A stretch of DNA of 64,000 nt from NCBI GenBank assembly GCA_010356995.1, contig ML996708.1:372001-436000 (forward strand). The letters run 5' to 3'. The DNA is from Trichodelitschia bisporula. Its lineage: Eukaryota; Ascomycota; Dothideomycetes; Phaeotrichales; Phaeotrichaceae. The stretch's first letter is position 1; every line of letters begins with the position of its first letter. Below are positions 55,201-64,000 of this stretch, in pieces. The notes under the pieces are model-generated. The model ran no database searches. It was not told the DNA's origin and was given only the letters and a program-made list of their open reading frames with translations. The translations under genes were made by a program, and so were the position numbers.

Positions 55201-55665
55201 GATGAGGAGTGGGACCATCCGGGTGAATGGGAGAACGAAAATGACGAGACCGAGGATGTCAAGGACGAGAGCACTGCGTATCTCGAGTTCCTCAATGAAG
55301 AGGTATGTCTTTGGCAGTGGTAATGTCGGCATCGCTAACAACGGACACAGGCCCAGAAGTTCCAAAATCTCCAGGATGACGACGGACAAGAACTGGAGGA
55401 AGAAAGTCTTCTTGAAACCCCACTTGACAAGGTGGAGCCCTACGGCCTGCTCAAGACGGTCTTGCTGCGTATGTATTTATCCGCCGTGCGTCTTCCAGTG
55501 CTTACCATCGCAGATCTCCAACATGAGCAGCCGCAGCTCTACGACAATATAACCAAGCCCCTCAGCGTCGAAGAGAAGCAAGTCCTTGAGGCTGCCGTCA
55601 ACCAAGCCGACGTCATTGCTCAGCAAGCGACAGCGGCCTTGGCCAACGGGCATGCAACAACATAA
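52255..55665 (+). CDS. Importin-beta family karyopherin (IPO7/8, Nmd5/Sxm1)
   Basis: Seven exons: 52255..52341, 52388..52466, 52516..52976, 53028..55080, 55139..55302, 55351..55468 and 55514..55665, giving 1037 residues, the usual length. It begins MAGNLRERIAATLDPNPEAR with the importin-beta N-terminal domain (residues about 20-100, STAIYLKNRTTKGW). HEAT-type helices follow throughout, with SHESMVGWCTLFL and GCLSYTLAYLDECIKPKSMW. Near residue 930 lies the acidic loop EEEDDEEWDHPGEW, typical of importin-7/8 and yeast Nmd5/Sxm1. The protein carries ribosomal and other cargo into the nucleus in a Ran-dependent way. Which of the two yeast paralogues it matches is not decidable. Confidence 0.93.
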
Positions 55666-56236
55666 GCTTCAGGCTATAGCACGTTGTACATAGCACTCTC
55701 TTGCCACCACCCCACTTCCGGATTAGCATTTCTGCCCCGTGATCCTCACGTCATACATCCCGTTTGCACTTTGGAGGTCAGGGCGTCGCAATTTGTCGGG
55801 TTGTAACCTTGACTTGGGCGTTGGGAGGACATGTTGAGCGTGCCGAGCGATCGGTATGCGTGGCTGAGGTCATCATTGTGGCGAAACGAAAGAGTAGGTT
55901 AACCTTGGGGGTCGGATCTGTGATGTTTCACGCGATGATAATGATGTGAGGTGAACGGTTATCGGTACATGGCGACTACGACGGGGTAAGGCCAACTGTT
56001 GATACCAATCGCGTTCGCTTTGCAGCCAGGTGAGAAGGAACTGTTACACCCACTCCTTTGGTCGAAGGTTGTTGCTTGCTTGTTTGCCGGTCAGAAAAAC
56101 TGTCGAATGAGATCTAGCACTCTGGTATAATACATTCCCAATGATGTGCTCCCGGTGTCTATCTGTTGCTTAACCTGCCTTTGGGCTCAGCTCGTCCGTT
56201 ATGTTGTTAGGGTCCTTCCACGCTTGCGCGATATAC
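55666..56236. other. Region between convergent gene ends
   Basis: 571 bp between the importin and thioesterase stop codons. Nothing recognised. Confidence 0.4.
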
Positions 56237-57098
56237 CTAGCCGTTACTCAGCAACAGCCCAATGGGCGAGGCGGGGGCGACTAACTTGGTATGACTTCCG
56301 CGAGCGAAGACGTCGCCATTGGCGTTCATGAACTTGATAGAGGTGAAGGCAAGCGTTTTGCCGACTACATTCTGTCAGTACTGTGCAAAGACGAGGCGAA
56401 AGATCATCCACACATTTATCACAGCTTACTTCCTGCACTAAGTCAGTTCCACCTCCCTATACATGGAACACCCAACTCACCGCGAGAATCTTATCGCCAA
56501 CCTTACCCCCAGAGCTGAGATACGTCACTCCAACCCATCAGCCTAGCCCCATCCAAAGAGTCACAAGTAAACACACCATTCAAATCCGTAGACACCCCCG
56601 TGGAAAACAGTCCCTTGGAAGCCACGGCCAACGAGCCTCCCAAATCCACTACGCCAATCAGTCGAGTCCATGCATTTGGAAGCAGGGATTGGGCCCACCC
56701 ATGCTGGCGATAGTTCCACCGTGGAGGATCTGAAGCCGGTTCTGTGGACGGAGTTAGTTGGGGCTGATCTGATCGACGGTCACAGGGCTTCGCGTCATAC
56801 CGTGTGCTCTTGCTTGATGTCTAGCTCGAATTTCACGCGTCCGGGGACGGCGTGGGTGACGCGGAGCTGGGATCGTCAGTCGGGCACTGATGGTCCAGTT
56901 ACCGTGCTGGGACGTACGCCATCAAGGAGCCTAGATAGAATTCATCAGTTCAAGTTTCATCATTCTTAGATTGGTTCATACGTGGGCTCAAGACCAGATT
57001 TCGCCCGGAACGATTCCCAGACCGAGTAGAGGTTAGATGTCGAAGGGTACTTCGCTGGTGAGTGGGCTCACCGTGCGGACGAATTTGAGAGCTGGCAT
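56237..57098 (-). CDS. Hotdog-fold acyl-CoA thioesterase (ACOT13/PaaI-like)
   Basis: Nine exons: 57098..57072, 57022..56982, 56930..56918, 56866..56801, 56741..56699, 56648..56577, 56527..56481, 56432..56414 and 56364..56237, giving 151 residues. No continuous frame shows it; it was rebuilt from conserved motifs. GRVKFELDIKQEHTNRLQ leads to LHGGTIASMVDLGGSLAV, where His-Gly-Gly and the downstream Asp form the active site of this family, then GVSTDLNVTYLSSGGKVGD and FGKTLAFTSIKFMN and ARGSHTK. Such enzymes cleave acyl-CoA to fatty acid and CoA, often in mitochondria or peroxisomes. Eight introns of 48-51 nt, all canonical except the first, whose expected 3' end is CG. Exons of 13 and 19 nt are unusually small. 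Confidence 0.88.
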
Positions 57099-57877
57099 TT
57101 TGGTCAATTGCTGCCTAATTTCGCGATTTCGGGTTACGCTAATAGGGGATACTTTGGGATGTCACGATGATCGGTTGCATCCTGCTTATTCCTTGATTCG
57201 GAGTTAGAGATCTTGGCCTGAGGCATTTATGAAGTTTATATGGACCGGGGTGCCAACATCATTCGAACCGCGCGTGCCGAACACAACGCATTGTTCTGCA
57301 GGATCCACAGTTCGGCAAACCGAACAAAGGCCTTCTCGTATATGAGTCCTCCTTGGCTGCATTGAGGTGCATCTGGGATCCGATGCCGATATTCCGAGAA
57401 CCTATCATCTGCATTCTCCACCCCACTGCAGTTCAGCGAAAAGTCACGATGCATCGAAGCATCACTGAGTCGACAAATGGATTTCTAATTCAACGGAGAT
57501 TGCGGGCAGCATGGCTTCCCCTCATTAAGCTGACTAAGTGGGCAAATGACTGTTATAACGCTGACGTCTCGACTACGTGACGTTCTGGGTCCATTACGCG
57601 TACGCCCTTTGACGGTACCGCGTTTGGGGTCGGGAGTGACGATCCAGAACCATCATAGCTGCTTCTGCCTGCATGATGTCACATGCACACGCGATGTACC
57701 ACTGCTGCACAACACACCGTCTGGTAGGCTCTTGCTGTCAATTGCGGGGTCTTATAAAGGACTGTCCGGAGCTTTCTCTGCTTCTTATTCAGCACTTGCC
57801 AACTCCCACTCCGTTACTAAACACCTTTGACTAGACATTTTTGGCATAGAACAGTAACCGGTTCATCCTATTCTAGT
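57099..57877. promoter_or_regulatory. Divergent promoter, thioesterase / sugar transporter
   Basis: 779 bp. On the transporter side a TATAAAG lies near 57752, about 125 bp before the ATG, and a GCGGGG (fits the CreA carbon-repression consensus SYGGRG) lies just upstream near 57743. One match to so short a consensus is weak evidence. Nothing else recognised. Confidence 0.4.
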
Positions 57878-59658
57878 ATGGGGATGTTCGGAAAGCTTAG
57901 ACGCGGTTCTCGCGCACTAGAGCCCATAGCGTCCAGTGAGGAGGTTGTTTCCGAAGGGGAACGGCTCGAAGAGAAGGATATCGTCGATGGCCCGGTTAAG
58001 TACCTCACGTTCCGTGTCTTCGTCATGGGCATAGTAGTATCTTTTGGAGGTGAGTGATTGATTGAAACTTCGGATGCAGCCGCTGACCTTTAGGAATGAT
58101 ATTCGGCTTTGACACTGGCCAAATATCCGGCTTTTTGGAGATGTCAGACTTCTTGAACAGATTTGGCGACAAGCAAGGCCCAAATGGTCGTAAGGCGTTT
58201 AGTAATGCTCGGTCAGGGACCATTGTGGCACTGGTAAGGTTCAACCAGTACCGACGATGACCATGTCTTAGTTCTAATGTGTATAGCTCTCCATCGGCGC
58301 TCTACTGGGTGCAATCATCGCCGCTCCTATCGCTGACCGCATGGGCCGCCGCTTCTCAATCTTCCTCGCGGCAATCATCTTCTGTGCCGGACTCATCGTC
58401 CAGATCACCACCATCAGCCACTGGTATCAAATTGCCATTGGAAGATGGGTGGCCGGATTCGGCGTCGGAGCCCTCAGCGTTCTCGTCCCCATGTATCAGT
58501 CAGAAACAGCACCGAAGCAAGTTCGCGGTGCTCTCGTCTCCTGCTATCAGCTATTCATTACCCTCGGTATCCTGACAGCCTACTGTATCAACTTCGGAAC
58601 GCATAACATCGAGAACGCTAGCTCGTGGCGGATCACCATGGGCATCGCCTTCATCTCGCCGGCCATCATCGCTTTCGGTATCCTCTTCCTGCCAGAGTCA
58701 CCTCGCTGGGAAGTCCGCAAGGGAAATCTGACCCGTGCCAGGACCGCCATTTCCAAATCGTACGGTGTGCCCGAGAACCACCGCGTGGTCGAGGAAGAAG
58801 TCTGGGAGATAAGAGACAAACTCGCTGCCGAAACGCAGGGCACGAAGATGGAGAAGCTGAAGGACATTGTCAAGGGCCCGCGGATGCTGTACCGTCTCGT
58901 TCTCGGCATGTCCATGCAGGCGCTGCAGCAGCTCAGCGGTGTAAACTTCTTCTTCTACTACGGCACATCGATATTCTCCTCCGTCGGCCTTACGAATCCG
59001 TATGCGACAAGCATCATCCTCGGTGGAGTCAACTTTGGCTCCTCTTTTCTCGGGTATGGTCTCACCCTTCCCTCTGGGAATCATTAACTAATTCCGTAGT
59101 CTTTACATCGTCGAGCACTTCGGCCGCCGCAAATGCCTCATCTACGGCGCCCTCTGGATGTTCATGTGCTTCATGATCTTCGCCAGCGTCGGGCACTTCG
59201 CCCTCGACATGACCACCCCCTCCAACACCCCCGGCTCGGGCATTGCCATGATCGTCTTCGCATGCTTCTTCATCGCCGCCTTCGCCATGACCTGGGGTCC
59301 CATAACCTGGGCCGTCGTCGGCGAATTATACCCCTCACGCAGCCGCGCCATCTGCATGGGTGTCGCGACGGCGAGTAACTGGACCTCGAATTTCTTGATT
59401 GCGTTTTTCACGCCCTTTGTTACGGCGAGGATTGATTTCGCGTATGGGTATGTGTTTGCGGGGTTCTGTGCTGCGGCGGCGGTGGTGGTGTGGTGTTTCC
59501 TGTGTGAGAGTCAGGGGAGGAGTTTGGAGGAGATTGATACGATGTATGTGGAGAGGGTGGTGCCGTGGAAGAGTGCGAAATGGCAGGCGCCTAGGCCGGT
59601 GGTGGTGAGGGGGGAGAGGAAGGCTGAGGAGGGTGGTTTGAAGGATGGGGAGTTGTAG
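57878..59658 (+). CDS. MFS monosaccharide transporter
   Basis: Exons 57878..58049, 58094..58233, 58287..59053 and 59100..59658 give 545 residues. Sugar-transporter signatures are present: GMIFGFDTGQISGF in helix 1, DRMGRRFS in the loop after helix 2, GRWVAGFGVGALSVLVPMYQSE, PESPRWEVRKG, QQLSGVNFFFYYGTSIF in helix 7 and GPITWAVVGELYPSRSRA near helix 10. Twelve helices are expected in the plasma membrane, with a cytosolic C-tail. The sequence is close to fungal high-affinity glucose carriers (MstA/Hxt type), but substrate and affinity cannot be fixed by eye. Start could also be the ATG two codons later. Confidence 0.93.
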
Positions 59659-59808
59659 TTCTGGACTTTTGAACACATTGCTAGGCGTTGGGTCTGCACA
59701 AGGAGTTTAGGGAGCGTATGGAGCTAAAGGAATCCGTAGAAAAATTCTATACTATCATGCTACAAAGGGTATTCTATCATCCTTGAACTCCAGTTATGCT
59801 TGAAGCGC

Positions 59809-62800
59809 TCATTCCGAGTCGCTATCGATGACGAACCCTCCGCGCACCTTCCTCGGGGCAGGGCGCGACGGGAGCGCCTCCTCGATGGTGTCGTCATCGT
59901 CATCCTCAACGTCTACCAGGTCTAACATCTCGATATCGGCAGGCTTCTCCTTACTCGCTGCCTTGCCCGATGCTGTCTGCGGACGGGATGACAGCGGCGT
60001 GTCTGTAGTCTCCGCATCGACCTCCATCCGCGCAGGCTCCTCTGCTTCCTCCTCGGACTCGCTATCGCTGCTCAATACCACCGGGGTTGCCCTTTTCCGC
60101 CCCACCGTCCGATCCGTCTCATCCTCATCCTCACTGCTCAACACCACTGGCGTAGCATTTTTCCTCCGCCCCGTCCCATCAGTCTCATCCTCACTACTCA
60201 ACACAACCGTCTCCTTCTCCGCCCCCGCCACAGCATCATCATCATCATCATCAGGCCCACTAATCGCCCTCTTCTTCCTACTGCCCCCCTTACTCTGCGC
60301 CTTCCTCTTCTTCCTCGTCCCCCCCACCATCCCCTCCACCGCCAGCCCCGCCGCAAGCGCCGCATGCCTCCCCGCCGTCCTATTCCTCATCGCCTCCTCC
60401 CTTTCAAAAAACTCCTTATCCCGCTCCTCATCACTCCCCTCATCCGAATCACGCACATACAACGCGGACTTAATCCTACCCTTCCGCTCCTCCTCCGCCT
60501 TCCTCCTCGCCTCCCGCCGCGCATCCACCACCGCGTCATCCGGTTCCCCTTCCTTGCTCTTCCGCTTCCGGATCGTTTTCTTCTTATTTGGTTCCCCGTC
60601 CGCTTTCCGCGCCGTCGGGCCCCCGTCGGGGAATAAGTCCCCCTCCGAGCCCGATTCCTCGTCTGTGGAGAGCTCGGAGGGACGCCGGCGCCGGGGCGCG
60701 GGCTTGCGCCGAAGGTAGGAGGCGAGGCTGGCTTCGGCCAAATCGCCCGGTCCTTGGGCTAGGGCGGTGGTGAGAGATTCGAGGGTGGAGGTTAGGGTTG
60801 CGGGGTCGAGGGCGGCGGGGATGAACCACTTGCTGTCTTCGATGTAGGCGGAGTCACGGTCGAGGCCGAGGAGGGTGAGGAGGAGGTGCAGTTTTGTGTC
60901 GGTTTGGAGGGCGGTGGGGGGGAGGGAGGTTGAGGAGGGGGGGGTGGGGAGGTAGATTGGTGGGAATGGGGGGGTGGGTTCGGCAGCGGGTTGAGCGGCG
61001 GGTTGAGCGGGTTCGGTGGATGCTTCTGCGCCGGGTTCTGCGTTGGGGTCTGCACCGGGCTCCGCGCCAGGTTCGGCACCGGGTTCGGTGGTGGGGACGG
61101 CGTCTGGATCCGCGGAAGGGATTGCGGCGGCTGCGACGGCTTTGCGCGCCACTTCGGCGGCTTGCCAGGCTTCGCGCTCTTCCTTTGCCTTTTCCAGCTC
61201 TGCCTTGAGCCAGGTGACCATATCCGTTTTCTGCTCCTCAGCGAGGAGGCCGACAATAACGGCAAACTGCTGCTTACGATCAAGGCCAGGCTTAAAATCC
61301 ATCGGAGCCGGTTGGCGAGGCGTGCGCTCGGGATGGACCTTGTCGAAGCCGTTCTCGAGGTAGAACATCGTATTCGGGATCTTACTGAAGAGCATCTCGA
61401 CCATGAGCCCCGGCGTGTCCTGCAGCTTCTTAATCAGCCGCCGGAAGAGCTGCTTGGTCAATTCCTCCCACTCCCTGAATGCCGGTGACTCGCGATCTAG
61501 GGGCTCTGGTCCCTTGATCATCTTCTGGAAGAGCTGGATGATGTCGACACGGTAGAGGAGTACGCAGAGTTCGTTTTTGAAGGCGACGCGGTAGAAGAAG
61601 CGATGTGCTCGCTTGAGCTGCTCTTTGCTTAGGTCGTTGTAGTACCGCGTAAAGGCAACGAATGTGTCGACTGAAGCCTGCGTCGTGAACCGCGCGGCGA
61701 AGCGCGTGAAATCGAACTTGCGTTCCCGCGATGTGCGCTCTGCTGCCTCGCGGTCGCCGGCCTCGTCATTCCCCTCCTCGGTGCTGGGGTTATCCTTCTT
61801 CGCAGCCTTGCGCGTGCGGCGCTTAGACCGGATCTGCAGGTCGGCGTTCTGCTTAGAGTAGTTCTCAAGCATGCGGATGAAGACGTGCGCGAGCTCGGTG
61901 CAGGCGTCAAGGTAGCCGTAGCCTTGCGCCTTGTAGGAGCGCAGAATGCCGATTACCCGGTCATGTGTGACTTCTTCGTAGAAGATGCGGTTCTGGAAGT
62001 TCTCTGCGATTTCTTGGTCCTCGTCCAGGGGTGATTCGGCCATTTCTTGGACTGTGAGCAGAATCTGCGTGAAGCAGCGCATGCCTGCGGCGAGAGGTTT
62101 CCAGGACTTGTCGTCTTGGTACCGCTGCATGAAGCGGTTCAGTAGAACGAAGGTCTCCTGGTTGAGGACCGTAGCGACTAGGCCAAAGCTCTCGTCCATG
62201 GCATTGGCGAGGTCGGCTCCGCTCTTGCGCTTCGCTTCGCGGCTCTGCTTTATGCGGGCGCGGCGTGCGTGTTCAGCACGGAGGAACCAGGCAATAAGGT
62301 AGAAGTACTGCATGGGATGGGTTTCCAAAAGCACTCGGTCGTCTTCTCGCTCCAAGGTTTTTCTCAGGTGCGTGAAGAGAGGATTGAAGGAGGAATCGAG
62401 GAATTCCTCCACGAACCGCCGAAGATGGCGCCGAGCCGATGAGTCCAGCGTAGTAGCCTTGTCAAACTCAAGGGCCTCCTTCTCCACCACAATCTTGCCA
62501 CGGTTTTGCGGTTTGTTCCACTTTTTGCTCTTGTCCATCTGCTCGTAGCCCTGTTCCGGTCCAGCAAGTGCTGCTTGCCCGCTGACGGATGCCATTTGCC
62601 CGTCGCCCTTCTTGATCCACATCATTGTACCGAATCGGTTGTGCCTTGTAGGGGCATGGCGAGACTGGCTGGCAAGCATGGCTTTCTCCTTCTGCATCAG
62701 CTCGCGGAGCTCGTTTGAGCGATGGTTGACGAGGGTCTGTTCCTCCATGAATAGCTTTTCTGGATCGACACCCTTGACGAGATGGAAGAGGATCTCCAGG

Positions 62801-63617
62801 ACGGTCACATCCTGAATGGAAAATTCGTCACCCATGCTGGAGGACATGGCAAGGAGCAGTTGGAAGATGTCCTGGGAGTGAAAAGCCTCGACGACAACGG
62901 AGCGCGCAATTTCCGACTCCTCTCCATTACTCGGTAAGTCCTTGGGCTGCTCTATCATTGTGGCGTTTCGGAGGAAGAAGAGGAGCAGGCGTATGATGCC
63001 GTCGTCACGGTCGCTCCGCTCGTTGCGGGGTACCGCCATGGACGGCAAGGCGATTCTAGCAGCAGTCCGCAGTATTTTGGCAGTATCATGGTGTAGGATT
63101 GCTCTCTTGTATTCGACTTGAGCGAGTTTGAGGTACGGGAGATGGCGATGGTGGTTCGTCTTCATTTGGTCGTCCTCGATTTCGAAGGGCCAGGTGAGAG
63201 GCACCATAAGTTCCACTTCGACAGTCAGTATCCTCGCCTTTGTGTACCTGGATCCACCTACAGCAAGCCAGCGCAATCTTGGACTTCAATCTGTCCTCCG
63301 TCTTAGCCTCCGGCCACCCCGCTAGTATCTCCAGCAAGTCGCCCTTGAGTAGGTTGGACTCCGCGAGCACCCGCTGCACGTCGAGCCGGTTGAGCTTCTG
63401 GTCATAAAATCTGATCCATCTTCGCAAGTCTTTCAAACAGGCCAAGGCGTCGTCACCGAGAACATATCGGCCATGCTCCTCGATACTAGTTCCACCGAGC
63501 TGCGGGGATCAGCAAACGTCTAGGAATGAGAGCAAAACGTACAGCAGTGACCAGGCTGGTGACATAAGCTCGCACCTCTGGGTCTACGACCTGAGGAGTA
63601 AGCTCATCAAGATCCAT
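59809..63617 (-). CDS. TOF1: Replication fork protection protein TOF1/Timeless
   Basis: Exons 63617..63543, 63499..63262 and 63215..59809 give 1239 residues. The N-terminus is MDLDELTPQVVDPEVRAYVT, followed by the TIMELESS domain (DALACLKDLRRWIRFYDQKL, NLLKGDLLEIL, VPLTWPFE, YLKLAQVEYKRAIL). The middle contains FVEEFLDSSFNPLF and MQYFYLIAWFLRAEH, and a second helical region (FHRVAFK-like HRFFYRVAFKNELCVLLYRV). The C-terminal 400 residues are acidic and basic low-complexity with a duplicated VVLSSEDE motif. Tof1 (Swi1) with Csm3 travels with the replisome, pauses forks at barriers and supports the S-phase checkpoint. An Asp run is encoded by ATC repeats at about 60236..60259. The call is very strong. 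Confidence 0.95.
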
Positions 63618-63918
63618 GATGACTCAGTGTAAATTCGTCGCAGCGTCGAACTCAATCCATCGTCAACGGGCCTGCGATATTGGTTTTCCAAGACACGAAA
63701 CGCGCAGACGCGTGTTCCCTGTCCGCGCGCCAACGCGTCTCGGCTTGCGCCGGGCTTCGGTGGCATCCCTGCATCCGAGCAAACCCCGCTCGGGCCGAAC
63801 CTCCTTCAGATGTGATCGTCATTGCCGGCTTCCACTGCATTTCGCGTTCGTCCGAATACTAAGGTAGCCACTCCTTCTGAATCCCCGCCCTTTCTTGTTG
63901 CCCTTAATTCGCCCCAAA
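63618..63918. promoter_or_regulatory. Divergent promoter TOF1 / mitochondrial protein
   Basis: 301 bp separating two start codons in opposite directions. No clear element beyond a C/T-rich leader on the + side. Confidence 0.4.
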
Positions 63919-64000
63919 ATGTCCTTCTCACGTTCCTCCAGCCGCCTCGCCGGCCAATGCTTGCGTCAGCAATGCCGCCAGTTCAGCGCAACTCCCGGTG
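63919..64000 (+). CDS. Start of a mitochondrial-targeted protein (3' partial)
   Basis: The last 82 bases open with an ATG in a good context (ccaaaATGT) and encode 27 residues before the window ends: MSFSRSSSRLAGQCLRQQC and then RQFSATPG. Ser/Arg-rich, no acids, and an RQFSA motif typical of a mitochondrial processing site. What the mature protein is cannot be seen here. Confidence 0.65.
   Translation, partial: MSFSRSSSRLAGQCLRQQCRQFSATPG

Noticed and set aside
57236-57330. tRNA-like B-box (GGTTCGAA on minus near 57265)
   Set aside because: The flanking bases do not form a T-stem or acceptor stem.
1-64000. Transposons, virus-derived elements, CRISPR arrays, rRNA
   Set aside because: No terminal repeats, transposase, reverse transcriptase or integrase motifs, spaced repeats or rRNA-like sequence were seen.

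Overview
The window is nuclear DNA of a filamentous ascomycete (Pezizomycotina-type). The signs are dense small genes on both strands, introns of about 40-70 nt with GT...CTAAC/CTGAC...YAG signals, CT-rich leaders before many start codons, and fungal-only families: a rhodopsin-domain membrane protein, a PigL_N-type STAND N-terminal domain, an F-box/LRR protein with a CxxC insert, an N-acyl-homoserine-lactonase-like hydrolase and a GH28 pectinase. Thirty protein genes are called, two of them cut by the window ends. No rRNA, tRNA, CRISPR array, transposon or virus-derived element was recognised. Gene models were rebuilt by hand by joining exons. In every multi-exon model except the one broken by the assembly gap, the exons sum to a whole number of codons.

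Layout. 0-12 kb: mitochondrial enoyl-CoA hydratase (cut at 5'), a coiled-coil orphan, a mitochondrial oxidoreductase-like protein, a tiny tail-anchored protein, a small Cys/His protein, DPM3, an armadillo/SmgGDS-like protein, a metallo-beta-lactamase-fold lactonase and a rhodopsin-domain membrane protein. 12-24.4 kb: a ROG1-type lipase, an RS-domain nuclear protein and a very large repeat-built single-pass membrane protein that contains a 50-N assembly gap. 24.4-29.4 kb: an F-box/LRR gene in an otherwise gene-poor, repeat-bearing stretch. 29.4-49 kb: two orphans, DEF1, a two-helix membrane protein, a small secreted protein, SAM50, a STAND-N/ankyrin protein, UBC6, YIP1, holocytochrome-c synthase and an RBR ubiquitin ligase. 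49-64 kb: GH28 exo-pectinase, importin NMD5/SXM1, a hotdog thioesterase in nine exons, an MFS sugar transporter, TOF1/Timeless, and the start of a mitochondrial protein.

Most genes are housekeeping. Several serve mitochondria (enoyl-CoA hydratase, oxidoreductase-like protein, SAM50, heme lyase, two small presequence proteins). Others serve the ER/Golgi (DPM3, UBC6, YIP1) and ubiquitin or genome maintenance (DEF1, RBR ligase, UBC6, F-box, TOF1). No biosynthetic gene cluster or defence island is visible.

Points that stand out: a strong flip of strand composition inside many short genes (C-rich 5' half, G-rich 3' half, following transcription on both strands); a STAND-N gene whose canonical start is CTG instead of ATG; a thioesterase intron whose expected acceptor is CG; the repeat-built membrane protein; and several local tandem repeats.
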